Part shown: piece by piece, positions 15,264 through 20,813 of the stretch | Layout of the letters: each line of letters begins with the position of its first letter | Numbering within the stretch: position 1 is the first letter of the stretch | Origin: a virus | Length of the DNA: 36,703 nucleotides | Reading direction: 5' to 3' (one strand) | Virus record (IMG/VR): IMGVR_UViG_3300031857_000599 | Location: 1 to 36,703 of that record | Notes under the pieces: generated by a model | Databases searched by the model: none | The model's input: the letters and a program-made list of their open reading frames with translations, nothing else | Told to the model about the DNA's origin: nothing | Program-made: the position numbers and the translations under genes

Positions 15264-15336
15264 TACCCGTGAGTGGATTCGAACCACCGCTTGAGAGATT
15301 TTAAGTCTCTTGCCTCTTCCGCTGGGCTACACGGGC
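15264..15336 (-). tRNA. tRNA with UAA anticodon (Leu codon), class I shape
   Basis: 73 bases. Acceptor GCCCGTG/CACGGGT with discriminator A, D-stem GCC/GGC, anticodon stem AGAGA/TCTCT with loop CTTAAAA, T-stem GGTGG/CCACT with loop TTCGAAT. No CCA is encoded. The anticodon UAA reads the Leu codon UUA. The variable loop is only 5 bases (CAAGC), whereas bacterial tRNA-Leu normally has a long variable arm. It would help translate an AT-rich phage genome. It has its own sigma70 promoter at 15351-15379. Confidence 0.85.
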
Positions 15337-15350
15337 GTTTGTGTAAGACC

Positions 15351-15379
15351 ATTATAACTCAAAGAATCATAATAGTCAA
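15351..15379 (-). promoter_or_regulatory. sigma70 promoter of the UAA tRNA
   Basis: TTGACT (15374-15379), 17-base spacer, TATAAT (15351-15356) on the minus strand. The expected start lies a few bases before the tRNA at 15336. Confidence 0.75.
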
Positions 15380-15380
15380 G

Positions 15381-15453
15381 TGCTCCTTGTCGGGATCGAA
15401 CCGACCTTAGCCGAATTATGAGTTCGGAGCTTTCGCCAGAGAGCTAAAGGAGC
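15381..15453 (-). tRNA. tRNA with CAU anticodon (Met or Ile2)
   Basis: 73 bases. Acceptor GCTCCTT/AAGGAGC, discriminator A, D-stem GCT/AGC, anticodon stem CCGAA/TTCGG with loop CTCATAA, variable loop CTAAG, T-stem GTCGG/CCGAC. The CAU anticodon can be elongator Met, or Ile for AUA codons if the host lysidine enzyme TilS modifies it; sequence alone does not decide. No CCA encoded. Confidence 0.85.
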
Positions 15454-15457
15454 ATTC

Positions 15458-15480
15458 GCTATTCGCAAATAACGAATAGC
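15458..15480 (-). other. perfect hairpin between two tRNA genes
   Basis: GCTATTCG and CGAATAGC form an 8-bp perfect stem around a 7-base loop, in the 29 bases between two tRNAs. No T run follows, so a terminator is unlikely; an RNA processing signal is possible. Confidence 0.5.
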
Positions 15481-15482
15481 AA

Positions 15483-15570
15483 TACTCGTGGATGGATTCG
15501 AACCATCTCAAAGGCGCTAATCTGGCGCAAATCGTTTATAAGACGACTCTGACTACCAAGTCTCACGAGC
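15483..15570 (-). tRNA. tRNA with UAU anticodon and long variable arm
   Basis: 88 bases. Acceptor GCTCGTG/CACGAGT, discriminator A, short D-arm (GAC/GTC with GGTAGTC as in Leu tRNAs), anticodon stem GTCGT/ACGAT with loop CTTATAA, variable arm of about 23 bases with a GCGC/GCGC stem, T-stem GATGG/CCATC. The loop gives anticodon UAU (Ile codon AUA), but a long variable arm belongs to Leu, Ser or Tyr tRNAs. Its amino acid is therefore uncertain. No CCA encoded. Confidence 0.75.
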
Positions 15571-15586
15571 ATAAAAACTCAGAATA

Positions 15587-15760
15587 CTACTGAGCTTCGT
15601 TGTTTAACTCGGTGTGTATTCGTATAATCTCGTCGTCTGCAGGAATCATTACTGCCGATCTTCCGTCTTCACCGACAATTGCTATTTTTTCTCCATTCTC
15701 GACTCTTTCAAGGAGTTCGTCAAATTGTTGTTGAAATTGTTCCACGGTAAAAACTTCCAT
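15587..15760 (-). CDS. Phd/YefM-like antitoxin without a visible toxin
   Basis: 57 residues: MEVFTVEQFQQQFDELLERV, then ENGEKIAIVGEDGRSAVMIP, then ADDEIIRIHTELNNEAQ. This is the Phd/YefM layout: first beta strand, helix with F-D-E-L-L-E-R-V, N-G-E turn, and paired strands ending in the M-I-P-A-D-D block. The normal C-terminal toxin-binding tail is short. No Doc, RelE or PIN-like partner is adjacent; the gene upstream (15764-15949) does not look like one. Phage orphan antitoxins can counter host toxins, or the fold may act as a DNA-binding regulator. Both are inference. Confidence 0.7.
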   Translation of the reverse strand: MEVFTVEQFQQQFDELLERVENGEKIAIVGEDGRSAVMIPADDEIIRIHTELNNEAQ

Positions 15761-15763
15761 TTA

Positions 15764-15949
15764 TCAAAGAGGATCGGAATATGCAAGGCAATCATCACTT
15801 ACCTGAGCACGAACCACTTCAAGAACATTCATAAACTGGTCTGGAGTCTCACAATTTACAACTCGTTCACCACCCTCACTAGAATACAGGTAGAACTTAC
15901 GTGCCAGTGTATCGACAACACAACGGGTCAGGGTCTCTTCGGCAGGCAT
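15764..15949 (-). CDS. conserved hypothetical protein (61 aa)
   Basis: 61 residues: MPAEETLTRCVVDTLARKFY, then LYSSEGGERVVNCETPDQFM, then a helical end with VVRAQVSDDCLAYSDPL. Small proteins with this LARKFYLYS...V-N-C-E-T-x-x-x-F-M pattern are, from memory, present in several T4-like cyanophages. The strong promoter at 15976-16004 lies just upstream, so this is the first gene of the early-type island that also holds the Phd-like gene and the tRNAs. It ends four bases before the Phd-like ATG region. Confidence 0.65.
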   Translation of the reverse strand: MPAEETLTRCVVDTLARKFYLYSSEGGERVVNCETPDQFMNVLEVVRAQVSDDCLAYSDPL

Positions 15950-15975
15950 CAGGAGTTTCGTTTGATTACCTAGGT

Positions 15976-16004
15976 ATTATAGGGCATCTGGAGCGGGGTG
16001 TCAA
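15976..16004 (-). promoter_or_regulatory. consensus sigma70 promoter
   Basis: TTGACA (15999-16004), 17-base spacer, TATAAT (15976-15981) on the minus strand: a perfect match at both boxes with ideal spacing. It reads into 15764-15949, the Phd-like gene and the tRNAs. Confidence 0.85.
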
Positions 16005-16016
16005 GGGGTTTGGCAA

Positions 16017-16604
16017 TTACTCGTACATGATATTAACGGAACCAAGATCATATAATGCCGTTCCAGAAACTGATGTTAATCTAACTCGGTCTAGTGTTCC
16101 AGGTAGAGTAACATTGCCACCACCAGTAATCTGTACGCCAGTTCCTCCAGGTCCGGTAACTAGTGCTCCCCCATGACTAGCTAGCCAAGTATTCCCAGTT
16201 ACATTTGTAATAATAACATTGACCCATATAATTTCCGCAGGGTTTCCCAGGTGTATACCAAATCCCGCAGAACTTGCCGAAGTACCTGTTCCTGCACCAT
16301 ATGCAAATCCCCAGTAACTCGTGTATCCAGAATTGGTGACTCCGGCAGAAGTTCCCAATTGTATCAGAAATGGAGTGAGAGCATTAAGACTTGCACCGTT
16401 CATCATCACTGTAATTCTCTTTGCCCAACTTGGAATTCCAGTAAAATTAATGTTACTTCCCGCAGATCCATCAGCAGGAAGATTTACAGCAGTTGCAAGT
16501 GTTATTGATGCGCCAGGAATTGTGGCAGATCCATCAGAATTTAGGACAATATTTGTGGATGCAGATGTTGGATTTTTAATATTATTTGTAATTAGAGTAC
16601 TCAT
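16017..16604 (-). CDS. short fibre-like virion protein, member C
   Basis: 195 residues. The N-terminus MSTLITNNIKNPTSASTNIV, then LNSDGSATIPG, matches the N-terminal module shared by the other short fibre-like genes of this cluster (MSTL-x-x-N-x-I ... L-x-x-x-G-S). The rest is a Gly/Ser/Thr-rich beta body with TGIPSWAKRITVMM and an unrelated C-terminus (LYDLGSVNIMYE). This suggests a common attachment end with a replaceable distal part. It follows the second XkdW-like chaperone gene by a few bases and is the last gene of the cluster before the 15976 promoter. Confidence 0.65.
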   Translation of the reverse strand: MSTLITNNIKNPTSASTNIVLNSDGSATIPGASITLATAVNLPADGSAGSNINFTGIPSWAKRITVMMNGASLNALTPFLIQLGTSAGVTNSGYTSYWGFAYGAGTGTSASSAGFGIHLGNPAEIIWVNVIITNVTGNTWLASHGGALVTGPGGTGVQITGGGNVTLPGTLDRVRLTSVSGTALYDLGSVNIMYE

Positions 16605-16606
16605 AA

Positions 16607-16924
16607 TTATTCAGGTTTAGGATACTTGTTTTTAATTTCATCTATACTTTCTTTCCAAGCATCATATCCACCATGATAAAGTAAATCAAATTGTTCGGCA
16701 AAGGAAGGATACTTTTTGGCGCGAAGTCTTTGATATTCATTATAATCCCATTCATCTCTAAGTCTTTCAATTTCTACCTCAACTTCTTCTTTTGTTGGGG
16801 GCAGAATGTCATTCTCGTGCCAAACCATATCCTCATAGTTGTCCCCATAACAAGACCACTGTGCTCCTGGACGAAGAGAAAGCAATGCCTGAGGTAATTT
16901 AATGTCTTCTCTTTTAGTATTCAT
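16607..16924 (-). CDS. XkdW-like tail fibre assembly chaperone, copy 2
   Basis: 105 residues from ATG 16922-16924, which overlaps the upstream TGA as ATGA (a reading to 16963 is rejected). The pattern ALLSLRPGAQWS, then YQRLRAKKYPSFAEQFDLLY, then HGGYDAWKESIDEIKNKYPK and a final PE is the classic D-x-L-Y-H-G-G...W...I...K-x-K-Y-P-K-P signature of XkdW-type proteins and related fibre assembly chaperones. It is paralogous to 18421-18762. Position directly after a set of fibre-like genes supports a role in folding or attaching them. Confidence 0.75.
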   Translation of the reverse strand: MNTKREDIKLPQALLSLRPGAQWSCYGDNYEDMVWHENDILPPTKEEVEVEIERLRDEWDYNEYQRLRAKKYPSFAEQFDLLYHGGYDAWKESIDEIKNKYPKPE

Positions 16925-17412
16925 GCTACTATCTCCATTATCATCATTGAATTCGTACCCCAATATCCAGTAATTGCTGCAGCTTCTCCATCATAACTTC
17001 TTTGGTATATTTCAAATGTAGTTGGGTTTGTAGTATTTGCATTTACATAATGTATGATTTTTCCGGGAGCATAAGCATTCCCCCCTGGTGGAGTGCTTCT
17101 ATATACAAAATTATCTGAATTACTTGCACTATTTATTACCGCCCCATCTCTGTATAATTTTACCATACAACCACCATCACTAACAGTATTGGTATATACT
17201 AAATTAAAAATAAATCTTATGTATAATTTTGATGTTGCTTGTAATGGAGTAAAATTTATAGAAATACCAGTAGGAATATAAGATGTCGATGTTGTTGTTG
17301 GTTGAGATGTAGTTATTGAATTTATAAATTTAGATTGCAATACATTTCCAGTGGATCTTAGTATTGTTTTATCACCTGTTGTGGTTACTAAATTTGTTCT
17401 TAATATTGTCAT
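16921..17412 (-). CDS. short fibre-like virion protein, member B3
   Basis: 163 residues. N-terminus MTILRTNLVTTTGDKTILRS, then TGNVLQS, is the shared module of the cluster. The middle (TGISINFTPLQATSKLYIRF, then VKLYRDGAVINS) and the end (MMIMEIVA) match members B1 and B2, with lower identity. The -ISI-TP-SKLYV- core looks like a compact beta sandwich. ATGA overlap at its start. Probably a receptor-binding or decoration protein of the distal tail, by context. Confidence 0.65.
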   Translation of the reverse strand: MTILRTNLVTTTGDKTILRSTGNVLQSKFINSITTSQPTTTSTSYIPTGISINFTPLQATSKLYIRFIFNLVYTNTVSDGGCMVKLYRDGAVINSASNSDNFVYRSTPPGGNAYAPGKIIHYVNANTTNPTTFEIYQRSYDGEAAAITGYWGTNSMMIMEIVA

Positions 17413-17918
17413 GCTACGATTTCCATAACGGTAAATTGATTAGCTCCCCAATCCCTACTTACAACTCCAGTTCCACCCCATTGGTCACCGAAAAATAACG
17501 TAAATGTAGTGGTTGCGGTGCTATTTGCATCTACAAGATGAGATACTGCAAGTTGTCCATGATTATTATTTCCATTAGATTCAGGTCTATAAAATAATGA
17601 ATCACCTCCATCTGTTGATACTGGTTTTACCGTGTTTATTGCAACACCATCACGATAGATTTTAAAAGCAACACCATCATCACCAGCACCACCATTAAAT
17701 TTAGAATTGCCAATAAATTCTACATAAAGTTTTGATGATGCTGATATTGGAGTAATTGAGACACTTAATCCTGTTGTCACATAAGCTGCCGAAGTGGTTG
17801 TAATTTCACCGGTAAGACCAATAGTGTTTGCATTTACTACTTGTAAAATACTTCCAGTATTATTTAAAATAATTTTATTATTAGTATCCTGTATTTGATT
17901 AACTCTTAGTGTACTCAT
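17409..17918 (-). CDS. short fibre-like virion protein, member B2
   Basis: 169 residues from ATG 17916-17918 (MSTLRVNQIQDTNNKIILNN). The longer frame to 17993 overlaps the upstream gene and is rejected. It is a close tandem copy of B1 (17921-18418): shared blocks include YVTTGLSVSITPISASSKLY, KIYRDGVAIN, TATTTFTLFF, DQWGGTG and QFTVMEI. Differences cluster in the loop between KIYRDG and LFYR, where receptor contact would be expected. Confidence 0.7.
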   Translation of the reverse strand: MSTLRVNQIQDTNNKIILNNTGSILQVVNANTIGLTGEITTTSAAYVTTGLSVSITPISASSKLYVEFIGNSKFNGGAGDDGVAFKIYRDGVAINTVKPVSTDGGDSLFYRPESNGNNNHGQLAVSHLVDANSTATTTFTLFFGDQWGGTGVVSRDWGANQFTVMEIVA

Positions 17919-17920
17919 AA

Positions 17921-18418
17921 TTATGCTGCAATTTCCATAACTGTAAATTGATGAGTTCCCCAATCTCTGGAATAAAATCCAGTGCCACCCCATTGATCAG
18001 AAAAAAATAGTGTAAATGTTGTAGTTGCTGTACTATTTGCATTCACAAAATGAGATAATGCAACAGGAAAATGGTGATTTTGAGTACTGGCATCACTTCT
18101 ATAAAAAAGACAATCACCAGCACCTGAGTTTATTGCAGCACCATCACGATATATTTTAAATGTTACACCGTTGTCTCCTGGTTCTGTGGGATGATTATAT
18201 TTACAATTACCAACGAGTTCAACATAAAGTTTTGATGTTGCCGATATTGGAGTAATTGAGACACTTAAACCTGTTGTTACATAAGCTACTGAAGTCGTTG
18301 AAAGTTCACCAATAACACCTACACTGTTTGCATTTACAACCTGTAAAATACTTCCACTATTTCTTAAAATAATTTTACCAACAGTATCTTGTATTTCATT
18401 AACTTTTAAAGTACTCAT
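17921..18418 (-). CDS. short fibre-like virion protein, member B1
   Basis: 165 residues, MSTLKVNEIQDTVGKIILRN at the start. Close paralog of B2. It follows the first XkdW-like chaperone gene by two bases. The shared N-terminal 30 residues across the whole cluster suggest a fixed docking end, while the body differs between groups A, B and C. No enzyme motif is visible. Confidence 0.7.
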   Translation of the reverse strand: MSTLKVNEIQDTVGKIILRNSGSILQVVNANSVGVIGELSTTSVAYVTTGLSVSITPISATSKLYVELVGNCKYNHPTEPGDNGVTFKIYRDGAAINSGAGDCLFYRSDASTQNHHFPVALSHFVNANSTATTTFTLFFSDQWGGTGFYSRDWGTHQFTVMEIAA

Positions 18419-18420
18419 GA

Positions 18421-18762
18421 TTATTCTGGTTTAGGGTACTTTGCCTTCACTTCTAGGCACTTATCTATATATTCCTGCATTTGCTCTTGATCACCTTTTA
18501 CAATACCATCCAGATAGTCCCTAAAATCTGGATATTCCTTTTCACGAAGTCTATGATATTGATAAGAATCTGCAATATTTTGAAGTCTTTCTACTTCGGC
18601 AAGAACAGATTTTTTTGATGGTAAATTATATTCATCAGATTTGAAGTTCTTAATGCTCTCATAAGTATCTTCTACACTCCAGGTTGACCCTGGACAAAGT
18701 GTATGAAGGGCATCAGAGATTTCAATTTTTGATCTTTTTAAAAAATTAATTTCGTAAGTCAT
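18421..18762 (-). CDS. XkdW-like tail fibre assembly chaperone, copy 1
   Basis: 113 residues. Blocks ALHTLCPGSTWS, NLPSKKSVLAEVERLQ, YQYHRLREKEYPDFRDYLDG and KCLEVKAKYPKPE align with the second copy at 16607-16924. Compared with it, the LYHGG segment is replaced by GIVKGDQEQM, which may reflect adaptation to a different fibre set. The start overlaps the upstream stop as ATGA. It follows fibre-like members A1 and A2, so each chaperone closes a fibre module. Confidence 0.7.
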   Translation of the reverse strand: MTYEINFLKRSKIEISDALHTLCPGSTWSVEDTYESIKNFKSDEYNLPSKKSVLAEVERLQNIADSYQYHRLREKEYPDFRDYLDGIVKGDQEQMQEYIDKCLEVKAKYPKPE

Positions 18763-19310
18763 ACTACTACCTCATATATTACTGCTGTTGAAACCATATT
18801 TTCTTGAAAATCTGTACCAGTACTATTTACAACTCTATTTAAATACAGCGTATAAGCAGTTCCACCAGAAGCTCTGATTGCAGGAGCATAAGTTCTAGAT
18901 GCCGTTGAACCTGCAATTTGACTGTACATCATAAACATATTATCCGGAGTAGTACTATTATCAATATCATATCTGATAGGACTATACCCCACCCAACGAT
19001 TATTTGATAGATTATTTCTACCTTCTTCTCCAACCGTTGTAATCAGTGCTCCATCACGATGAATCAAAAATACATTATCCCAGTGAACCTCAAAATTAAT
19101 CATCCATTGGCAAATAAGTCTGTTATTTGCATTTGTAGGAGTGATTGATATATTTAAGTCAGTAATTGTAGTACCATCACCAGTTACGGCAGATGCATAT
19201 GTATTTGTTGCATCAGTTCTGGCATAAACTACCTGAATTATATTACCACTAGTATTAAGAAGAGTCTGAGTATCTCTTGCCTCTACTTTATTTACTACTA
19301 AAGTGCTCAT
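18759..19310 (-). CDS. short fibre-like virion protein, member A2
   Basis: 183 residues. Shared cluster N-terminus (MSTLVVNKVEARDTQTLLNT). The body is close to A1: ISITPTNANNRLICQWMIN, DNVFLIHRDGALITT, GEEGRNN-x-SNNRWVGY, MYSQIAGST-x-SRTYAPA and an end in V-I-Y-E-V-V-V. The same sandwich-like order of strands as in group B (ISITP ... HRDGA) hints at a common fold. Starts as TAATG on the stop of A1. Confidence 0.7.
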   Translation of the reverse strand: MSTLVVNKVEARDTQTLLNTSGNIIQVVYARTDATNTYASAVTGDGTTITDLNISITPTNANNRLICQWMINFEVHWDNVFLIHRDGALITTVGEEGRNNLSNNRWVGYSPIRYDIDNSTTPDNMFMMYSQIAGSTASRTYAPAIRASGGTAYTLYLNRVVNSTGTDFQENMVSTAVIYEVVV

Positions 19311-19867
19311 TAGACAACCACCTCATAAATGATTCCCGTTGAAACCGTTCTTTCATATGCATCCTGACCAGCATCAGTTGAACCCACGGTTCTATTTAAA
19401 TAAAATGTATAAGCAGATCCACTAGAACTTCTGACTGCAGGAGCATAGGTTCTGGATGTCGTTGAACCTGCAATTTGACTGTACATAATCACCCAATTAC
19501 TTTGAGTACTATCTTCGTTTTGGTCATAATATGCAGAGGCATATCCGACCCAACGATTGTTAGATATATTATTTCTACCTTCCTCTCCGGGTGTGGTAAT
19601 CAGTGCTCCATCACGATGAATCAAAAATACATTATCTTGATGCAATTCTCCATTAATCATCCACTGACAAATAATTCTATTATTTGCATTAGTGGGAGTA
19701 ATAGACATGTTCAAGTCGGTAATTGTATTACCATCGCCACTTATAGCAGAAGAATATATGCTTCTGGCATTAGACCTCATATAAATGGTCTGGACGACAC
19801 TACCACTACTATTTAAAAGTGGTTTTCCTGCTACTGAAAGTATTTGATTCGTTCTTAGCGTACTCAT
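19310..19867 (-). CDS. short fibre-like virion protein, member A1
   Basis: 185 residues, MSTLRTNQILSVAGKPLLNS at the start. Tandem paralog of A2. Differences concentrate in YYDQNEDSTQSNWVIM versus the same stretch of A2, and near the C-terminus (TDAGQDAYERTVSTG). First gene of the fibre cluster after the small repetitive protein 19871-20248. Probably a receptor-binding or accessory fibre protein, by position between the spike genes and the tail fibres. Confidence 0.7.
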   Translation of the reverse strand: MSTLRTNQILSVAGKPLLNSSGSVVQTIYMRSNARSIYSSAISGDGNTITDLNMSITPTNANNRIICQWMINGELHQDNVFLIHRDGALITTPGEEGRNNISNNRWVGYASAYYDQNEDSTQSNWVIMYSQIAGSTTSRTYAPAVRSSSGSAYTFYLNRTVGSTDAGQDAYERTVSTGIIYEVVV

Positions 19868-19870
19868 GAC

Positions 19871-20248
19871 TTATACAATAGACCAAGTTGCTCCGGAGTT
19901 TACAGTTACAGTAACTCCAGTTTGAATTGTGATTGGGCCGACACTCATTTCGTTAAAAGATGATGATATACCATAATTAGAAGTTATGATTGGAGTATTT
20001 CTTACAAACGGATTATTAGTTAATGAAATAGTTCCTGCGGAAAAAACTTGGTCACTTAAACTAGAAATTCCAGAAACATTCAGTTGACTTAAATTAGAAG
20101 TAGAGGAAACATTCAGTTCACTTAAATTAGAAGTAAAAGAAACGTTAAGACTTCTAATATTAACATTACTAGTAATATTAACATCACTATAAAAAGTGAC
20201 GTTTTCATTAAAAACTGCGGGAGAACCTGTAACTTGAATGTCTGACAT
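19871..20248 (-). CDS. small repetitive beta-structured protein
   Basis: 125 residues. The central part repeats LNVSxTSNLSxLNVSSTSN and similar units of about 10 residues (SLNVSFTSNLSELNVS...SQLNVSG), which suggests a narrow beta-helix or beta-prism. The C-terminus (GPITIQTGVTVTVNSGATWS) resembles short beta-solenoid ends of phage fibres. It lies between the spike protein and the fibre cluster. Probably a small tail or fibre component. Function inferred from composition and place only. Confidence 0.6.
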   Translation of the reverse strand: MSDIQVTGSPAVFNENVTFYSDVNITSNVNIRSLNVSFTSNLSELNVSSTSNLSQLNVSGISSLSDQVFSAGTISLTNNPFVRNTPIITSNYGISSSFNEMSVGPITIQTGVTVTVNSGATWSIV

Positions 20249-20252
20249 ATTT

Positions 20253-20813
20253 CTATCCTATGGATGGTACTCCACCACCAAATGCAGGTCTAGTTTTATC
20301 AGCACCTACATAAGTTCCAGCAAAACATTGTTCACCGAATGTAGATCCTTCTGGAGGTAGATTTCCTGTCAGTGCATCACAATCTGCCTTGTTTGCCTTC
20401 AGAAGAATTTTACCAGATCCAGAATCTAATGTTATATTTCTTCCAGCCTTGAGGTCAATATCTTCATCAGCCTCAATCATAACATTTTGTGCTCTTATTC
20501 TTACTCTACCATTTTTCTCTGCAGTAATACATACATCACCATTTCTTCCAGATATAACAATATCAATTCCAGTTGAAGAACTCTTTTGACCTGCAATAAT
20601 TTCTATCGACTGGTCATTATATAGTTTATAAATTCCACCTTCAGTAAGACTTGTAACCGATACTTCCTTATTATCTGTGGTAGAGTACTGAGTATGAACA
20701 TCAGTACCGTTAGCACCCATTTGAGGATTGGCAACATCACTCCTGACTTTAGGTCCATCACTCTTAAGCTTACGACCCTGCCAATTTTGTTTATTTTTTG
20801 ATCTTGCAGGCAT
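20253..20813 (-). CDS. baseplate spike beta-helix protein (gp5 C-terminal type)
   Basis: 186 residues. After a basic N-terminus (MPARSKNKQNWQGRKLKSDG), residues about 68-140 repeat a short strand pattern: SIEIIAG, GIDIVISGRNGDVCITAEKN, GRVRIRAQNVMIEADEDIDL, KAGRNITLDSGSGKILLKAN. This is like the triple-stranded beta-helix of T4 gp5 or of membrane-piercing spikes. The C-terminus carries two Cys and PAFGGGVPSIG. It starts in a TGATG overlap with gp5, so hub and spike are made together. In T4 the helix is part of gp5; here it seems to be a separate chain. Confidence 0.65.
   Translation of the reverse strand: MPARSKNKQNWQGRKLKSDGPKVRSDVANPQMGANGTDVHTQYSTTDNKEVSVTSLTEGGIYKLYNDQSIEIIAGQKSSSTGIDIVISGRNGDVCITAEKNGRVRIRAQNVMIEADEDIDLKAGRNITLDSGSGKILLKANKADCDALTGNLPPEGSTFGEQCFAGTYVGADKTRPAFGGGVPSIG

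Noticed and set aside
17919-17993. N-terminal extension MGWHWILFQRLGN of fibre member B2
   Set aside because: It lies inside the upstream paralog; all cluster members start at MSTL or MTIL.
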